A stretch of 64,000 bases of DNA. Source: Limnanthes douglasii subsp. nivea. Its lineage: Eukaryota > Streptophyta > Magnoliopsida > Brassicales > Limnanthaceae. Of the stretch, positions 10,335 through 20,758 are shown piece after piece. The position numbers were made by a program, and so were the translations under genes. Under the pieces are notes generated by a model. The model saw only the letters and a list, made by a program, of their open reading frames with translations, made no database searches and was not told where the DNA came from. The stretch spans positions 73,179,910 to 73,243,909 of the forward strand of contig JAUPFV010000001.1 of the NCBI GenBank assembly GCA_036936605.1, in the 5' to 3' direction. Each line of letters opens with the position of its first letter. The stretch's first letter is position 1.

Positions 10335-13300
10335 TCCCCCCTCAAACGAAGGGGTGATAGCATCATTCCGAGTTTGTCTCTCAGAAACTGGAATCGATGA
10401 TGTGTGAGAGGCTTTGTGAGGCAGTCAGCTAATTGGTCATGAGACGGCACGAATCTGACTTGAAGAAGCCCTTTCATCACCTGATCCCAAACAAAGTGCA
10501 CATCAATCTCTATGTGCTTTGTTCGGGCATGGAAAACTGGGTTGGAGGCAAGGGAGCTCGCTCCCAAGTTATCACACCAGATAACAGAGGGAGTTTCGAT
10601 TGGAAATCGAATTTCGGTCAGCAGAGATCGCAACCACATCAGCTCTGCTGACAGATTTGCCAAAGCTCGATACTCTGACTCAGTGGAGGATCGAACAACC
10701 ACATTCTGTTTCTTTGAAGACCAGGAGATGAGGGAGTCTCCAAAGTACACACAGTAGGCGCCGACACTCTTTCGATCATTAGAACATGAGGCCCAGTCAG
10801 CATCTGTGAATCCCTGAAGCTGAAAATTGAAGGATGGCTTCAGATGTAACCCTATCCAGCACGACCCAGCTAAGTATCTCAATATCCTTTTTAGATTTTG
10901 CCAATGTATTGTTGTTGGGGCTTGCTGATATTGGCTGAGCTTGTTAACAGCAAAGGCAATATCAGGCCTCGTATGTATTAGATACTGTAATGCACCTAAT
11001 AAGCTGCGGTATTGTGTAGGATCAGCAAGTGGAGTACCAGTGTCACGAGAGATGTGAAGACCAGCAGCCATTGGAGTAGGACACGGCTTGGCTAGTGAGA
11101 GGCCCTGAGAACTGAGTAAGTTTTTAATATATTGTTGCTGTGTTAAGTAGAACCCAGTAGGATCACGATGAACTTCTATTCCCAGGAATAGATGGAGTGG
11201 TCCAATATCCTTTAGAGAGAAAACTGTGTTGAGTTTCTGAATAAACTCCTTCAAACATTCTGTTTGATTCCCTGTGACAATAATGTCGTCAACATAAACC
11301 AAAATGAGTAAGATAGTAGTGTTAGAAACCAGATAGAACAAGGAGCAGTCTGACTTAGAATTGACAAATCCCCAGTGAATAAGAGTGTCTTTCAGCCTAG
11401 AATACCAGGCCCTTGGGGCTTGTTTAAGACCATACAAGGCCTTATGGAGCTTACAAACATGTGTAGGCTTCTGAGGATCTTGAAACCCTTGTGGTTGAAC
11501 CATGTAGACATCTTCAGTCAAGTAACCATTTAGGAAGGCATTGTTGATGTCTAATTGCCTCACTTCCCAGTCTTTAGACACTGCTAGAGTTAGAACCAAT
11601 CTGACTGTAGAAGGCTTCACCACAGGACTAAATGTTTCAGAGTAGTCAATGCCAGGGGTTTGATGAAACCCCTTGGCTACAAGTCTTGCCTTGTACCGTT
11701 GAACAGACCCATCTCTGTTATACTTCACCTTGTAAACCCATTTACAGCCCACAACACTTAGGTTAGGATTCCAGGGGACTAAGGACCAAGTCTTGTTGAC
11801 CATTAGAGCTTTATACTCTGTGTCCATAGCAGTTACCCAATGATAACACTTCACAGCCTTAGAATAGGTGCTAGGTTCAATAGTATCCAAGTCAGTTTTG
11901 ATCACAGAGCCAATATAAGTATTTTTAGGTATCCTAGTTCCATCTTGATTTCTGGTCACCATAGGATGAGAGGTAGGTTTAGAAGGTAAAGCAATTGGAT
12001 TATCAGTAGAATCAAGAGGCAGACAGATAGAAAGATTAGGATGTAATTGATTCAGATGACTTGGGTGAGTATTAGTGGATTGATTTAGAGAATGGTTAGG
12101 GGTTTGAGTGTGTCTAGGACTAGGATTAGGTGATTCAGAATGTGTTTGATAAGAAGTAGAAATGTTAGGCATAATATGATCAGAATTAGCAAGTGAGTTT
12201 AGAGATTTACCTTGTGGAGACATAGTTTGCAAGGCAGTGTCATCTTGAGAGACCCTGAGAGTTGTAGCAGGTGACAAGGAGTGTTCATAGTTTACAAGGG
12301 ACTGAGGTAGATTAGGTAGCCAAGACTCTAGAAACACTTTAGTAGAGGGCTCAGGAACTGAAGTGTGAAGAAACTGATGTTTAAAAGGAAAATCAGTTTC
12401 ATTAAAGATGACATTTTTAGAGATATAGACCCTGCCTTTAGGACTAAGACACACATACCCCTTGTGGAACTGACTTACCCCTAACAAAACACACTTAATT
12501 GTATGAAATTGAAACTTATGTGATTGATAAGACCTGAGGCATGGAAAGCAGGCACACCCAAATGTTTTTAGAGATAGATAGTTAGGTTTCTTGTGAAACA
12601 AGACTTCAAAAGGTGAACTGTTTGATAGAATAGGTGTAGGTAGCCTATTGATAAGATAGACAGACGTTTGAAAGGCTTGAACCCAGAATTTGTAGGGTAA
12701 AGTAGCTTGAGACAAAAGAGTTAAACCAGTCTCAACTATGTGCCTGTGTTTACGTTCAGCTCTACCATTCTGAGTTGAAGTGTGAGGGCATGATTTCCTC
12801 ACAATAAACCCTTGTTCCTTAGCCATAGTGGATATAGGCAGAAACTCTCCTCCACCATCACACTGAATAGCTTTAATGTTTCTTTCAAACTGTTTTTCCA
12901 CAAGACATTTGAATTGTTTAAACATACTGATAACTTCACTTTTCTGTTTGACAGGGTACAACCAGGTATACCTGGTGTGGTCATCCACAAAGATCACATA
13001 ATATTTGTGACCTTGAGTGGAAGCCACAGGAGAGGGACCCCATACATCTGTATGTATGAGATCCAAGACACTGTTGGCATGAGACTGAGACAAAGAGGAA
13101 GGTAATGCATGGGATTTCCCAAACTGACAAGCTTCACAAAAGGTAACTTTTTCTTTCATAACAGAAGTAAGATTACACTGTTTTAGAACTGAATCAAGAG
13201 CATGTAGGGATGGATGGCCAAGCTTCCTATGCCATCCATCTTTTAGGGAATTAGACAAATGGACAGACATGACTCTAGGTAGTAAAGTGCTAGAAATAAG

Positions 13301-13600
13301 AGGACTGTGTTTGTCACTAGTAGACAGACCCCCAATAGCTTGTGACTTAGAGACATCCTTCAACCTGTATAGACCTCCCTCAGTAGTCCCTTTGAGAAGC
13401 ACTGTCCCTGTTAGTTTGTCCTTCACAAGACAAAAACCATGATGAAACTCAATAAACACATTTTTATGACTTGTAAGTTGGGAAACAGATAGTAGGTTCT
13501 TATTAATTAGAGGTACATGTAGAATATTTTTGAGAGAAATGGAAGTGTGGTTGAGAGATTGTAAACTAGAATCCCCTATACTCTCCCTTCTGAGCAAGCA
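10190..13600 (-). CDS. Copia B1 pol (integrase, reverse transcriptase, RNase H)
   Basis: One open frame of about 1,150 codons. Counting from the first Met of the open stretch: pre-integrase/zinc region WHRKLGHPS (143-151) with CEACQFGKSH (175-184), which gives an HHCC finger; integrase D,D,E in HTDVWGPS (D205), QCDGGGEF (D268) and NGRAERKHR (E302). After a Ser/Pro/Asn/His-rich linker (about 440-560) comes RT with CKWVYKVKYN (639-648), [20 protein letters not shown] and catalytic YVDDIIVTG (789-797). RNase H follows, with GFTDADWAS, SSTESEYRAL and TKHIEIDVHF. It ends LRLRGDVKDN plus a lysine/glutamate-rich tail read from the LTR. All catalytic residues are present. Pol is out of frame with the upstream gag-protease frame. 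Confidence 0.9.
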   Translation of the reverse strand, partial: CLLRRESIGDSSLQSLNHTSISLKNILHVPLINKNLLSVSQLTSHKNVFIEFHHGFCLVKDKLTGTVLLKGTTEGGLYRLKDVSKSQAIGGLSTSDKHSPLISSTLLPRVMSVHLSNSLKDGWHRKLGHPSLHALDSVLKQCNLTSVMKEKVTFCEACQFGKSHALPSSLSQSHANSVLDLIHTDVWGPSPVASTQGHKYYVIFVDDHTRYTWLYPVKQKSEVISMFKQFKCLVEKQFERNIKAIQCDGGGEFLPISTMAKEQGFIVRKSCPHTSTQNGRAERKHRHIVETGLTLLSQATLPYKFWVQAFQTSVYLINRLPTPILSNSSPFEVLFHKKPNYLSLKTFGCACFPCLRSYQSHKFQFHTIKCVLLGVSQFHKGYVCLSPKGRVYISKNVIFNETDFPFKHQFLHTSVPEPSTKVFLESWLPNLPQSLVNYEHSLSPATTLRVSQDDTALQTMSPQGKSLNSLANSDHIMPNISTSYQTHSESPNPSPRHTQTPNHSLNQSTNTHPSHLNQLHPNLSICLPLDSTDNPIALPSKPTSHPMVTRNQDGTRIPKNTYIGSVIKTDLDTIEPSTYSKAVKCYHWVTAMDTEYKALMVNKTWSLVPWNPNLSVVGCKWVYKVKYNRDGSVQRYKARLVAKGFHQTPGIDYSETFSPVVKPSTVRLVLTLAVSKDWEVRQLDINNAFLNGYLTEDVYMVQPQGFQDPQKPTHVCKLHKALYGLKQAPRAWYSRLKDTLIHWGFVNSKSDCSLFYLVSNTTILLILVYVDDIIVTGNQTECLKEFIQKLNTVFSLKDIGPLHLFLGIEVHRDPTGFYLTQQQYIKNLLSSQGLSLAKPCPTPMAAGLHISRDTGTPLADPTQYRSLLGALQYLIHTRPDIAFAVNKLSQYQQAPTTIHWQNLKRILRYLAGSCWIGLHLKPSFNFQLQGFTDADWASCSNDRKSVGAYCVYFGDSLISWSSKKQNVVVRSSTESEYRALANLSAELMWLRSLLTEIRFPIETPSVIWCDNLGASSLASNPVFHARTKHIEIDVHFVWDQVMKGLLQVRFVPSHDQLADCLTKPLTHHRFQFLRDKLGMMLSPLRLRGDVKDNKPLKLGHGEASRAVLMDSLVVEEEDKKKRRETGEGREEKEERA
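10335..10344 (-). other. Polypurine tract of Copia B1
   Basis: TGAGGGGGGA on the minus strand lies directly before the 3' LTR, the primer for plus-strand DNA synthesis. Confidence 0.8.
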
Positions 13601-14717
13601 TATTAGGGTTGCCTGTGATATGGTGACTAGCACCACTGTCAGCATACCAAGCAGAATCACCTGTAGAATCCTGAGTAGCTACATAGGCAGCATGATCACT
13701 GTCTCCCTTAGGTTGTTCAGTAGAAGATGACCCCATAACAGATGGATCATCCCTGTAGTAGCACACTGGTGCAGCATGTCCATATCTATTACAGATCTGA
13801 CATGTAGGTTTGTTTTGAGAGAAGTGTCCCCCTCTCCCTCTATAATAGTTGTTTCTTCCTCTTGAATAGTTAGATGAGTTGTTTCTTCCTCTGTTGCCTT
13901 TGTATGAGCCTTTATACTGACCAGAGTAGTTCTTCTGATTTCCATTGTTACTCTGTGTTTTGTAATCTGTTTTCTGAGTGAGATTTGCTGTAGCTAGACT
14001 TAGGTTTGCTAGGTTGTTTTGAATACATTCCAGCTGATCTAGTCTACTCTCAAAGGTGAGTAGACTATTTTGAAGGTCTAACCACCCCATAGAGTCCTTG
14101 TCAGTTAGAATGACCACAATAAGAGTATATTCAGAATCCAAACCAGCAAGAACCTGAGTGATTAGGTCATCTATCGAAACTCCACAGCCAGCTAACACTA
14201 GATTGTCAGCAATGTTCTTCATTTTGCTTAGGTATTCAGTCATAGTCAGATTACCTTTTCTTGTCCTTTGGAATTCTGACTTGTAGTATGTTATTCTGGC
14301 CCTTGTGTGTGAGCCAGAGAGTTTACTAGCTGCATCCCACAGCTCTTTTGAGGTGCTCTCTTCCATTAACTGAGCAGCAACCTCTGTACTCATGGTAGAG
14401 TACAACCAGCCAAGGAGAAGTTGATCCTTGGCAGTCCAATCCTCATAATCTGGATTGTCGACAGTATTTCCTTCAGAGTCATTGATTAGCTTAGGAGGAC
14501 AGGGCTTATCCCCTGTAACAAATCCTCCAAGCTTGTTGCCTTTGATGATAGGCAGTACCATAGTTTTCCACAGCAAGTAGTTGCTTCTATCAAGTCTTAT
14601 TTGACTGCTATTGTTCATTGTTTGCAGGTGTACACTCTTGGTAGCACCGGAGAGATTGCTGGGAAACACAGAGCCAAGAGACTCATTGCTATGGGTAGGG
14701 GAATCAGAGTTCGCCAT
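13566..14717 (-). CDS. Copia B1 gag plus start of protease
   Basis: The frame starts at MANSDSPTHSNESLGS, just after the primer-binding site; an in-frame Met inside the LTR is less likely to be used. A UBN2-type Gag domain (SQIRLDRSNYLLWKT, then KELWDAASKLSGSHTRARI) covers the first 220 residues or so. An Arg/Gly/Asn-rich basic stretch follows, then a CCHC zinc knuckle (CQICNRYGHAAPVC), then the aspartic protease active site WYADSGASHHITG. The frame ends early at 13,566, about 20 residues after the DSG motif. Relative to the related element B2 there is a net 56-nt deletion here (70 versus 126 nt between shared anchors), which throws pol out of frame. Confidence 0.9.
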   Translation of the reverse strand: MANSDSPTHSNESLGSVFPSNLSGATKSVHLQTMNNSSQIRLDRSNYLLWKTMVLPIIKGNKLGGFVTGDKPCPPKLINDSEGNTVDNPDYEDWTAKDQLLLGWLYSTMSTEVAAQLMEESTSKELWDAASKLSGSHTRARITYYKSEFQRTRKGNLTMTEYLSKMKNIADNLVLAGCGVSIDDLITQVLAGLDSEYTLIVVILTDKDSMGWLDLQNSLLTFESRLDQLECIQNNLANLSLATANLTQKTDYKTQSNNGNQKNYSGQYKGSYKGNRGRNNSSNYSRGRNNYYRGRGGHFSQNKPTCQICNRYGHAAPVCYYRDDPSVMGSSSTEQPKGDSDHAAYVATQDSTGDSAWYADSGASHHITGNPNMLAQKGEYRGF

Positions 14718-14733
14718 TGAAGGCTTGCAAAGT

Positions 14734-14746
14734 GGCTCTGATACCA
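14734..14746 (-). other. Primer-binding site of Copia B1
   Basis: TGGTATCAGAGCC directly follows the 5' LTR on the minus strand. It is complementary to the 3' end of plant initiator tRNA-Met. Confidence 0.9.
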
Positions 14747-15246
14747 AGTGAACTTTCAAGAATATAGAGAGAGAGTTTTTAGGATTAGTATTTTCTTATT
14801 GAATCAAGAATGCTGAATTACACTTTATAGTAATGTCACTAACAATAATCTGTTAGTTAGTTAGTAGTGTAATTCAGTTATACACAATTTGTTACACTTG
14901 TTAAATCTTGTTACACTTATTAAATCTTGTAACATTTAGACCAATAGACTTCTTTCGTGTGATAAACTTTGGACCAGCAACAAACCCAAAGAGCCTCACT
15001 TAAACCTTCTGTTGGGCTTCAACCCATTCTGTTGGGCTTCGGCACAAGATCCGGCCCAACACTACTTGACCCGGATCGACTTAGGATTCAGACATGAATC
15101 CCTAAGCCCTTTCTTCTTTCTCTTCTCTTCCTTCTCCAGTCTCTCTTCTCTTCTTCTTGTCTTCTTCTTCCACAACCAGAGAGTCCATCGACACAGCCCT
15201 TGAAGCTTCACCATGTCCAAGCTTCAAGGGCTTGTTATCTTTCACA
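14747..15246 (-). repeat. 5' LTR of Copia B1
   Basis: 500-bp copy of the 3' LTR. It has an extra 'gagagtttttaggatta' stretch near its inner end and lacks the 42-bp duplication. It is followed by the right GTGTC target duplication. Confidence 0.9.
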
Positions 15247-15251
15247 GTGTC

Positions 15252-15700
15252 GACAGACTACAGAGTTTGACTGGTAAGAAACAAAGAAAAGTCAATGGTA
15301 AAAACATCAAACTGCTTTAAGAAAGCGCTCTTGCATTTTCTACAAAATGCATACCATGGCACCAAAATAAGTGGCCACTTTAATGGCACATTTAAAAAAC
15401 GTTGTATCGTTTTTATTTTTGTTATTTTTTGAATTAAATTGTTGTTTAGGTTTCAAAATGAAAATTAGCGCTTGTGATTTAGCTCAATCTTGTCATATAT
15501 GATATGGTGTAAGTTTTCGTTTACGATGTTCGGTTGGTTTTGATGTGTTTGTACACAATAATGTTGATCACTGATCACCCGTGGCTTAATCCTAATATAA
15601 CGATCCAATAACAAAGTCGTGAATGGGCGGTAAAGGGAGATAAAACCTACACATGTGTAATTGACATTAAAAAAATGTATTTAATAATAGTGCATTATTA
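15252..15700. promoter_or_regulatory. Distal promoter of CCR-like copy 1, displaced by Copia B1
   Basis: The first 120 bases continue the gene's upstream region: 'gactacagagtttgac', 'aaagtcaatggta' and 'aaactgctttaag..gcgctctt' match 22,160-22,260 upstream of copy 2. Beyond about 15,370 similarity to copy 2 fades and no gene is seen up to the Helitron. Confidence 0.55.
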
Positions 15701-18700
15701 AAATCATCTCGCACTAATGGATTATGATATAAAATTAAAAATTAAAATGAAAATTAAACATGACCAACTTTTTTATAATAAAATTGACGGTTTGATAATA
15801 AGAGATATCAGAGACTTCGATTCTAAAAGAAATATCATAATACAACATAAATTTAATCTTTTACAAAGAATCACGAAATTACATACTAAATATATGTCAT
15901 TGCAATATCCATTTTCTTCCCCTCACGGTGAAGATGGTTATAAACTTGATTTGAAATGGAACGAAAGGTTCAAAGGCCAAAAACCAAAACAATAAAGAAT
16001 ATCAATGAGAAATTCTATTCATATCGAATTTAAGAAAAAAAAATTAAAGGGTGTTTCTTTCCTAAAAGGTGGTCCGCATATTCCGCCTCCGTATATAAGT
16101 AAGAACACAACCTATCTCAACAAACTAGTATAAAATTGTCCGCTTTGGGACCCAAAGGCCCTCACGGCTTTGAATTTGGTCCATTACCAAAAGGCCTCAT
16201 ACTAGTTGAGATATGTTCTTACTTATATACCACTGATCCTTCCCATGTTTAACCGATGTGGGATGTGGGACTTTGGTCACCACTCTAACACCAACAATTT
16301 TAGTAGATGTATATGCAACTTTTGAAGAAGATCGATTAGATTTTATAAAAAAAACTTTTAGGATTGAGAATTATAAAGGAATACATGATGCAAGATCAAA
16401 AGAGAAAACTAATGCTAATGATATTGGAAAAAGGATAATTATACCGTTACACACACCGGAAGTGTTCGGTATATAATAAATAATTATCAGGACGCAATGG
16501 TGATTTGCCGACATTTTGGTAACCCAGATTTGTGCATCACGTTTACATGCATTACAAAATGGTCATAAATTATAAAAGAACTCTCCATAAATCCTAGTTA
16601 TAAAATCTGAAGATACACATGATATTATCACAAGAGTATCTAAAATAAAACTCAATAATATGATAACCTACATCAAATTATGAAAACCTTTTGGAGCAGT
16701 ATTTTTAAAATATAGTTATTTCTGTAACTCATATTATATTTATTTTTGCATTTCGAGATGTTTATAGAATTAAATTCCAAAAAATAGGTCTTCCTCATTG
16801 TCATATGTTAGTTTGATTAGATTCGAAATATGCATGCAGTCTTCCAGAGGATATCGACTCTGTTATTTCAGTAGAAACTCCAAACAAACAAATTGATCTA
16901 ATTGCACGTGAACTAGTAAGTCAATTTATGATTTATCGTCCTTGAGGAGTTTTGAATACATATTCTCCATGCATGGAAAGTGGTAAATGTACAAAAAAAA
17001 TTCCAAAACAGTTTAAAACAGAAACAATCATATAAACAAATAGTTATGTCACTTCTAAACATCATGATAACTCATTAAATTACATTAATAAAAATGAAAT
17101 ACATATTGATAACAGATTTGTTGTACCTTACACTAAAGAATTTTGATACGATATAAAGTTCATATTAACCTTGAATCATGCAGTCAATCTATGCTTATTA
17201 AGTATCTTTTCAAACATATTAACAAGGGTTCAGATAGAGCTCGAGCTGTATTTGAAGAAGATAAAACTAATGAAATTCTTGGGCATCTTAATTGTCGATA
17301 TTTATGCCCGTATGAATCTGTTTGAAGAATATTACGGTTTCACATACATTTGATGAATCATTATGTTGACAGATTACATGTTCATTTTCCTCTGTAATAA
17401 AATATTATATTTGATTATATTGTGACTCTTCAAGAAGTTGTTAACAAGCCAAGTGTTAAAAATTCAATATTGACAAGGTGGTTTGATGCAAATAAACAAT
17501 ATGCAGAGCTTCACATAAAATTTATATGAGATGCTCATAACAAAATTTGGAAATTTAGAAAAAGGTAAATGTATAGGTAGATTAACATATGTACATCTAA
17601 CATAAGGTGAACTATTTACTTAAGAATGTTATTAAATTTAAAAAAAAAAAGAGCTACCAGATTTTATGACATAAAAGGTGTCGGTAGAATTGTAAAATCC
17701 AGCTATCAAGATACATGTAGAGCTCTAGATTTGTTAGGTGATGATAAAGATTCTGATGATGCTTTAAAAGAGGCTAACAAATACAACTAAATGCTATGAA
17801 TTAAGATATTTATTTGTTACCATAACTTTGTTTTGTGATGTTGCAAATCCTAATATTTTATTTGAAAAACATGTGCGATGATATATTATATAATTAAAAA
17901 AAAATCATGATGCGAAATTTAATTATATTAGAAAAAGTGCTTAAAAATTATGTTTATACGAACTGAAAAATTGTTCAATGCATCAAATAGTTTTTTAAAA
18001 GATCACAATTTACCTCAAACAGATCATAAAAAATTGAAGATTTTAAGAATACACATTTGAGAGAGTAATTAAATGATTATGCAAATTAATTAAAAATACA
18101 ACCTGCAACTTTAGCTTCCAAAGTGAATAATGAGCAAAATTATTAATGACTTTTATGATCGTACCTAAAAAACAAGGACTTTTTTTTGTATACGGACATG
18201 GTGGTACATGAAATACTTTTTTTATAGCACACTATTATTAGTAAACTTAGATTAAAATAAAACACTGTTCTTATGGTTGCTTCATCAGGAATTGCTTCCC
18301 TATTTCTTCCTGGAGGGAGAACTGAACATTCTAGATTTAAGATTTCTTTAAATATAACATTATATTCTACATGTGAAATAAAAAAAATCAGCACATCTTG
18401 TCAAGTTAATTAAAAAAGCATCATTGATTATATGTGATGAAGCACCCATGAATCATAAAAATTGTTTTGAGGCTCTTAATAGATCATTATGTGATATTAT
18501 ACCACAAATTTATGAAGAATAAAATGATAATTTATTTGGAGGAAAATTAATTTTATTAGGAGGTGACTTCAAACAAATTTTACAGATTCTAACACGAGGA
18601 ACAAGAGAAGAGATTGCCAATGCCTCTTTAAGAATTTCTTTTATATAGAAACACTTTAAAGTATTAATTTTAAAACTAATAATGAGATTTTCTAAGAATG

Positions 18701-19490
18701 GTTTAAACGATGTAGAAAAACAAGAACTAAAGAATTTTGCTGATTTACTATTAAAAATTGGAGAAGGTTTTATTTATGATTTAACTATACTAAACAATGA
18801 AGAATATTCATGGGTTAAAATTCCAACAAATTTACTTATTGAATCATCCAATAATCCTATTCAATTTATTTATAGTGCGACGTATAATTATTTACAGAAT
18901 AATCCTGATGATTACTCTTATTTAAGAGAAAGAATAATAATCACTCCAAACATGATACTCTTTGAGAGATAAATAGTTTTATATTGAATTTAGTACCGGG
19001 TAAAAGTCACACTTACTTAAGCTCATATTTATGCAATGGTACAAGATTAGTATTTAACACAAATAGGCAATAAAGTTATTGCAGCTAAAATCATAACCAC
19101 ATGTAATATTGGTGATCCTCAGATTGATCTTTCGTTCACAGAAAACTAATGACCATTTATGAAAACGAAGACAATTTCCTATTAGAGTACGTTATGCGAA
19201 TGACTGTGAATAAAAGTCAAGGACAATCTTTTTATAAAGTTGACCTTTATATTCCACAACGAGTATTCACTCATGGTCAATTTTATGTCGCTTTATTTAA
19301 AGTAACCTCTTAGAACATGATTTAAAATTATCGTGGACAATGGTGGAGACATTCCGAATTCGTATACAAGATATATCGCATATCGTATGAAATCCTGCCA
19401 TTATTGAAAAAATAATATATAGAAAGTGTGTTACAACGTTACAACCTTTAAACTATAAAACCCATGAGATATACGATATTTAATAGTTAT
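15700..19490 (+). mobile_element. Decayed Helitron (Rep/helicase) relic
   Basis: Plus-strand fragments of a RepHel protein lie in order. The Helitron-like N domain is at 15,717-15,995 (LQRITKLHTKYMSLQYPF..PHGEDG). LVDVYATFEEDRLDFIKK lies at 16,299-16,350 and ICRHFGNPDLCITFTC at 16,503-16,550. The rolling-circle HUH motif is PHCHM with the His codons at 16,796-16,804. INKGSDRARAVFEEDKT lies at 17,220-17,270. The helicase Walker A is at 18,188-18,217 but reads GHGGT-stop-NT instead of GHGGTGKT. DEAPM lies at 18,436-18,450, LGGDFKQIL near 18,560, and NKSQGQ-like sequence near 19,210. There are many stops and frameshifts. I could not identify the TC start or the CTRR hairpin end. Confidence 0.85.
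16071..16290 (-). repeat. Truncated solo TRIM LTR inside the Helitron
   Basis: About 220 bp match the LTRs of the TRIM at 51,484-52,271 (shared: 'gtatataagtaagaacacaac', 'ccgctttggg', 'aaaaggcctca', 'ccgatgtgggatgtggg'). On the minus strand it begins TGTTAGAGTGGTGACC. Its other end is truncated by some 25-30 bp. It splits the Helitron frame between the FLKGG-like and LVDVYATFEE sequences, so it inserted after the Helitron. Confidence 0.8.
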
Positions 19491-19544
19491 TCAACACAAA
19501 AGTGTAGGTTAGAATTATATATGTTTTTTTTGTAGTATGAAATG

Positions 19545-19835
19545 TTTGTAGTGAAAATAAAATGAGAGATGTGTTTGTATTTATATAATTTTCAAAACCC
19601 TAACGATGAACTAAGATCTGGTGAGACGTATCTTGCAGACCATAGAATTTGACTACTACTATTGATCGTATGTATGTAAGCAAAGTTAAACATAAGAAAA
19701 AAAAACTTGGTAGGTCTTTACGATATAGCCAAAATGGTAGTTAAATGAGTGAGAATGTGTATTGTTGTGGCGTGTGAACAAAAGAAAATTCAACCATTAA
19801 CGAAAACGGTAACAAAAGTGTCCCACAAGCTTAGA
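19545..19835 (-). promoter_or_regulatory. Ghost promoter of a lost CCR-like copy
   Basis: Similar to the upstream regions of both reductase genes ('gtttgtatttatata..ttc', 'aaaccctaa.ga', 'atagaatttgac') and still closer to 42,460-42,790 ('ggtctttacgat.tag', 'tggtagtt.aatgagtgag', 'gtgtgaac.aaagaaaatt'). No coding sequence follows on the minus strand; the Helitron relic occupies that place. Confidence 0.6.
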
Positions 19836-20758
19836 CAATCAAATTATAGCGTGCCACCTTTGACCATAACTTATCCATAGATAGATGTTATTTTCCTGAA
19901 ATTATCAGAAAATATATCTATATATAGTTGGTAATCTCAATTTAAGAGATCAAGATTTGTGTAGTTGTTATGAACAAAAGTGTGAAACAGACTCCTTTGT
20001 GCCTAAAGTCAACATTCCCCTTTATAGATATTGCCCGCTTTGTGCCTAAAATGCCTCTTTTTAGTTGTGGGATTAGGGGTCCTCTATGGGATGAATTTTA
20101 TACTTCAACATGCCCCTTTATACTTCATTGGTAATAAAATAATCTAGAGTTTATAATCTTTAAATTTCTAGAGGCTAATTACAAAACACAAATAGAAAAT
20201 TAGATGCCGAAAGTAAAAAATCTTGTTTTTTAGAATTGATGCGTGAGTGTGAAACAGACTCCATTCCCCCTTTATAGATAATGTCTGCTTTGTGCCTAAA
20301 ATGCCTCTTGCTAGTTGTGTGATGGGGGATCCTCTATGGGATGGGGATTTAGTTTATACTTCAACATTTCCCTTTATACTTAAAACAATTAGCAAGATAT
20401 TGTTCACTTTGAACCCGAAAACTCGCGCGGGTTTGCTCTTTGAATTACTCCCAAGAAAATCTCTATCTAATTGATGTGAATTTACCTTTATATACACTAT
20501 ATCATTTTAAATTTAACAATGTGGGATTGGAGTTTCTCCATGTGATCGAGGTTTATTCTTCGCATTGTTTACTAGCAAGATAAATAATTTTTTACCGCAA
20601 AGAAAATGACACATTTGTTTCTTTGCTATGTAAATATATTATCAATAAATCCTGTAAACAAATAAATAAAAAATAGCCCGCTTGTTCGATAGGCACAAAA
20701 TAATGATTTTGCTTGCTTATATGTGAGATTAGTGTTAATTATATAAGTGAGTCCATCT
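19836..20758. other. Spacer and 3' flank of CCR-like copy 2
   Basis: The part 19,940-19,980 resembles the 3' flank of copy 1 (8,185-8,220). Between it and the gene lies a direct repeat pair (separate entry) and AT-rich sequence. The stretch 20,660-20,758 again matches the copy 1 flank with an insertion of about 60 bp. No gene is seen. Confidence 0.45.
19980..20383. repeat. Direct repeat pair of about 140 bp
   Basis: Copies at 19,980-20,128 and 20,247-20,383 share 'gtgtgaaacagactcc', 'cccctttatagata', 'ctttgtgcctaaaatgcctc', 'gtcctctatgggatg' and 'atacttcaaca'. They are in the same orientation, about 120 bp apart. They could be paired terminal repeats of a small non-autonomous element or a local duplication; no primer site or polypurine tract is evident. 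Confidence 0.6.

Larger units (their letters stand above)
9815..15246 (-). mobile_element. Copia element B1, young, nearly complete
   Basis: Full-length minus-strand LTR retrotransposon of 5,432 bp with a perfect 5-bp target duplication (GTGTC). LTRs are 9,815-10,334 (520 bp) and 14,747-15,246 (500 bp). They differ by about six substitutions, a 42-bp tandem duplication in the left LTR, and an insertion of about 20 bp in the right LTR. A PBS complementary to initiator tRNA-Met and a PPT are present. Gag and pol lie in the Copia order (integrase before RT). The only break in the coding region is a frame change between gag-protease and pol. About 1.3% LTR divergence implies recent insertion. Confidence 0.95.

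Noticed and set aside
13679..13945. Thr/Glu-rich 88-residue frame opposite the Arg/Gly-rich gag stretch
   Set aside because: Alternative frame of the repetitive basic region of gag; composition is a by-product of the coding repeat.
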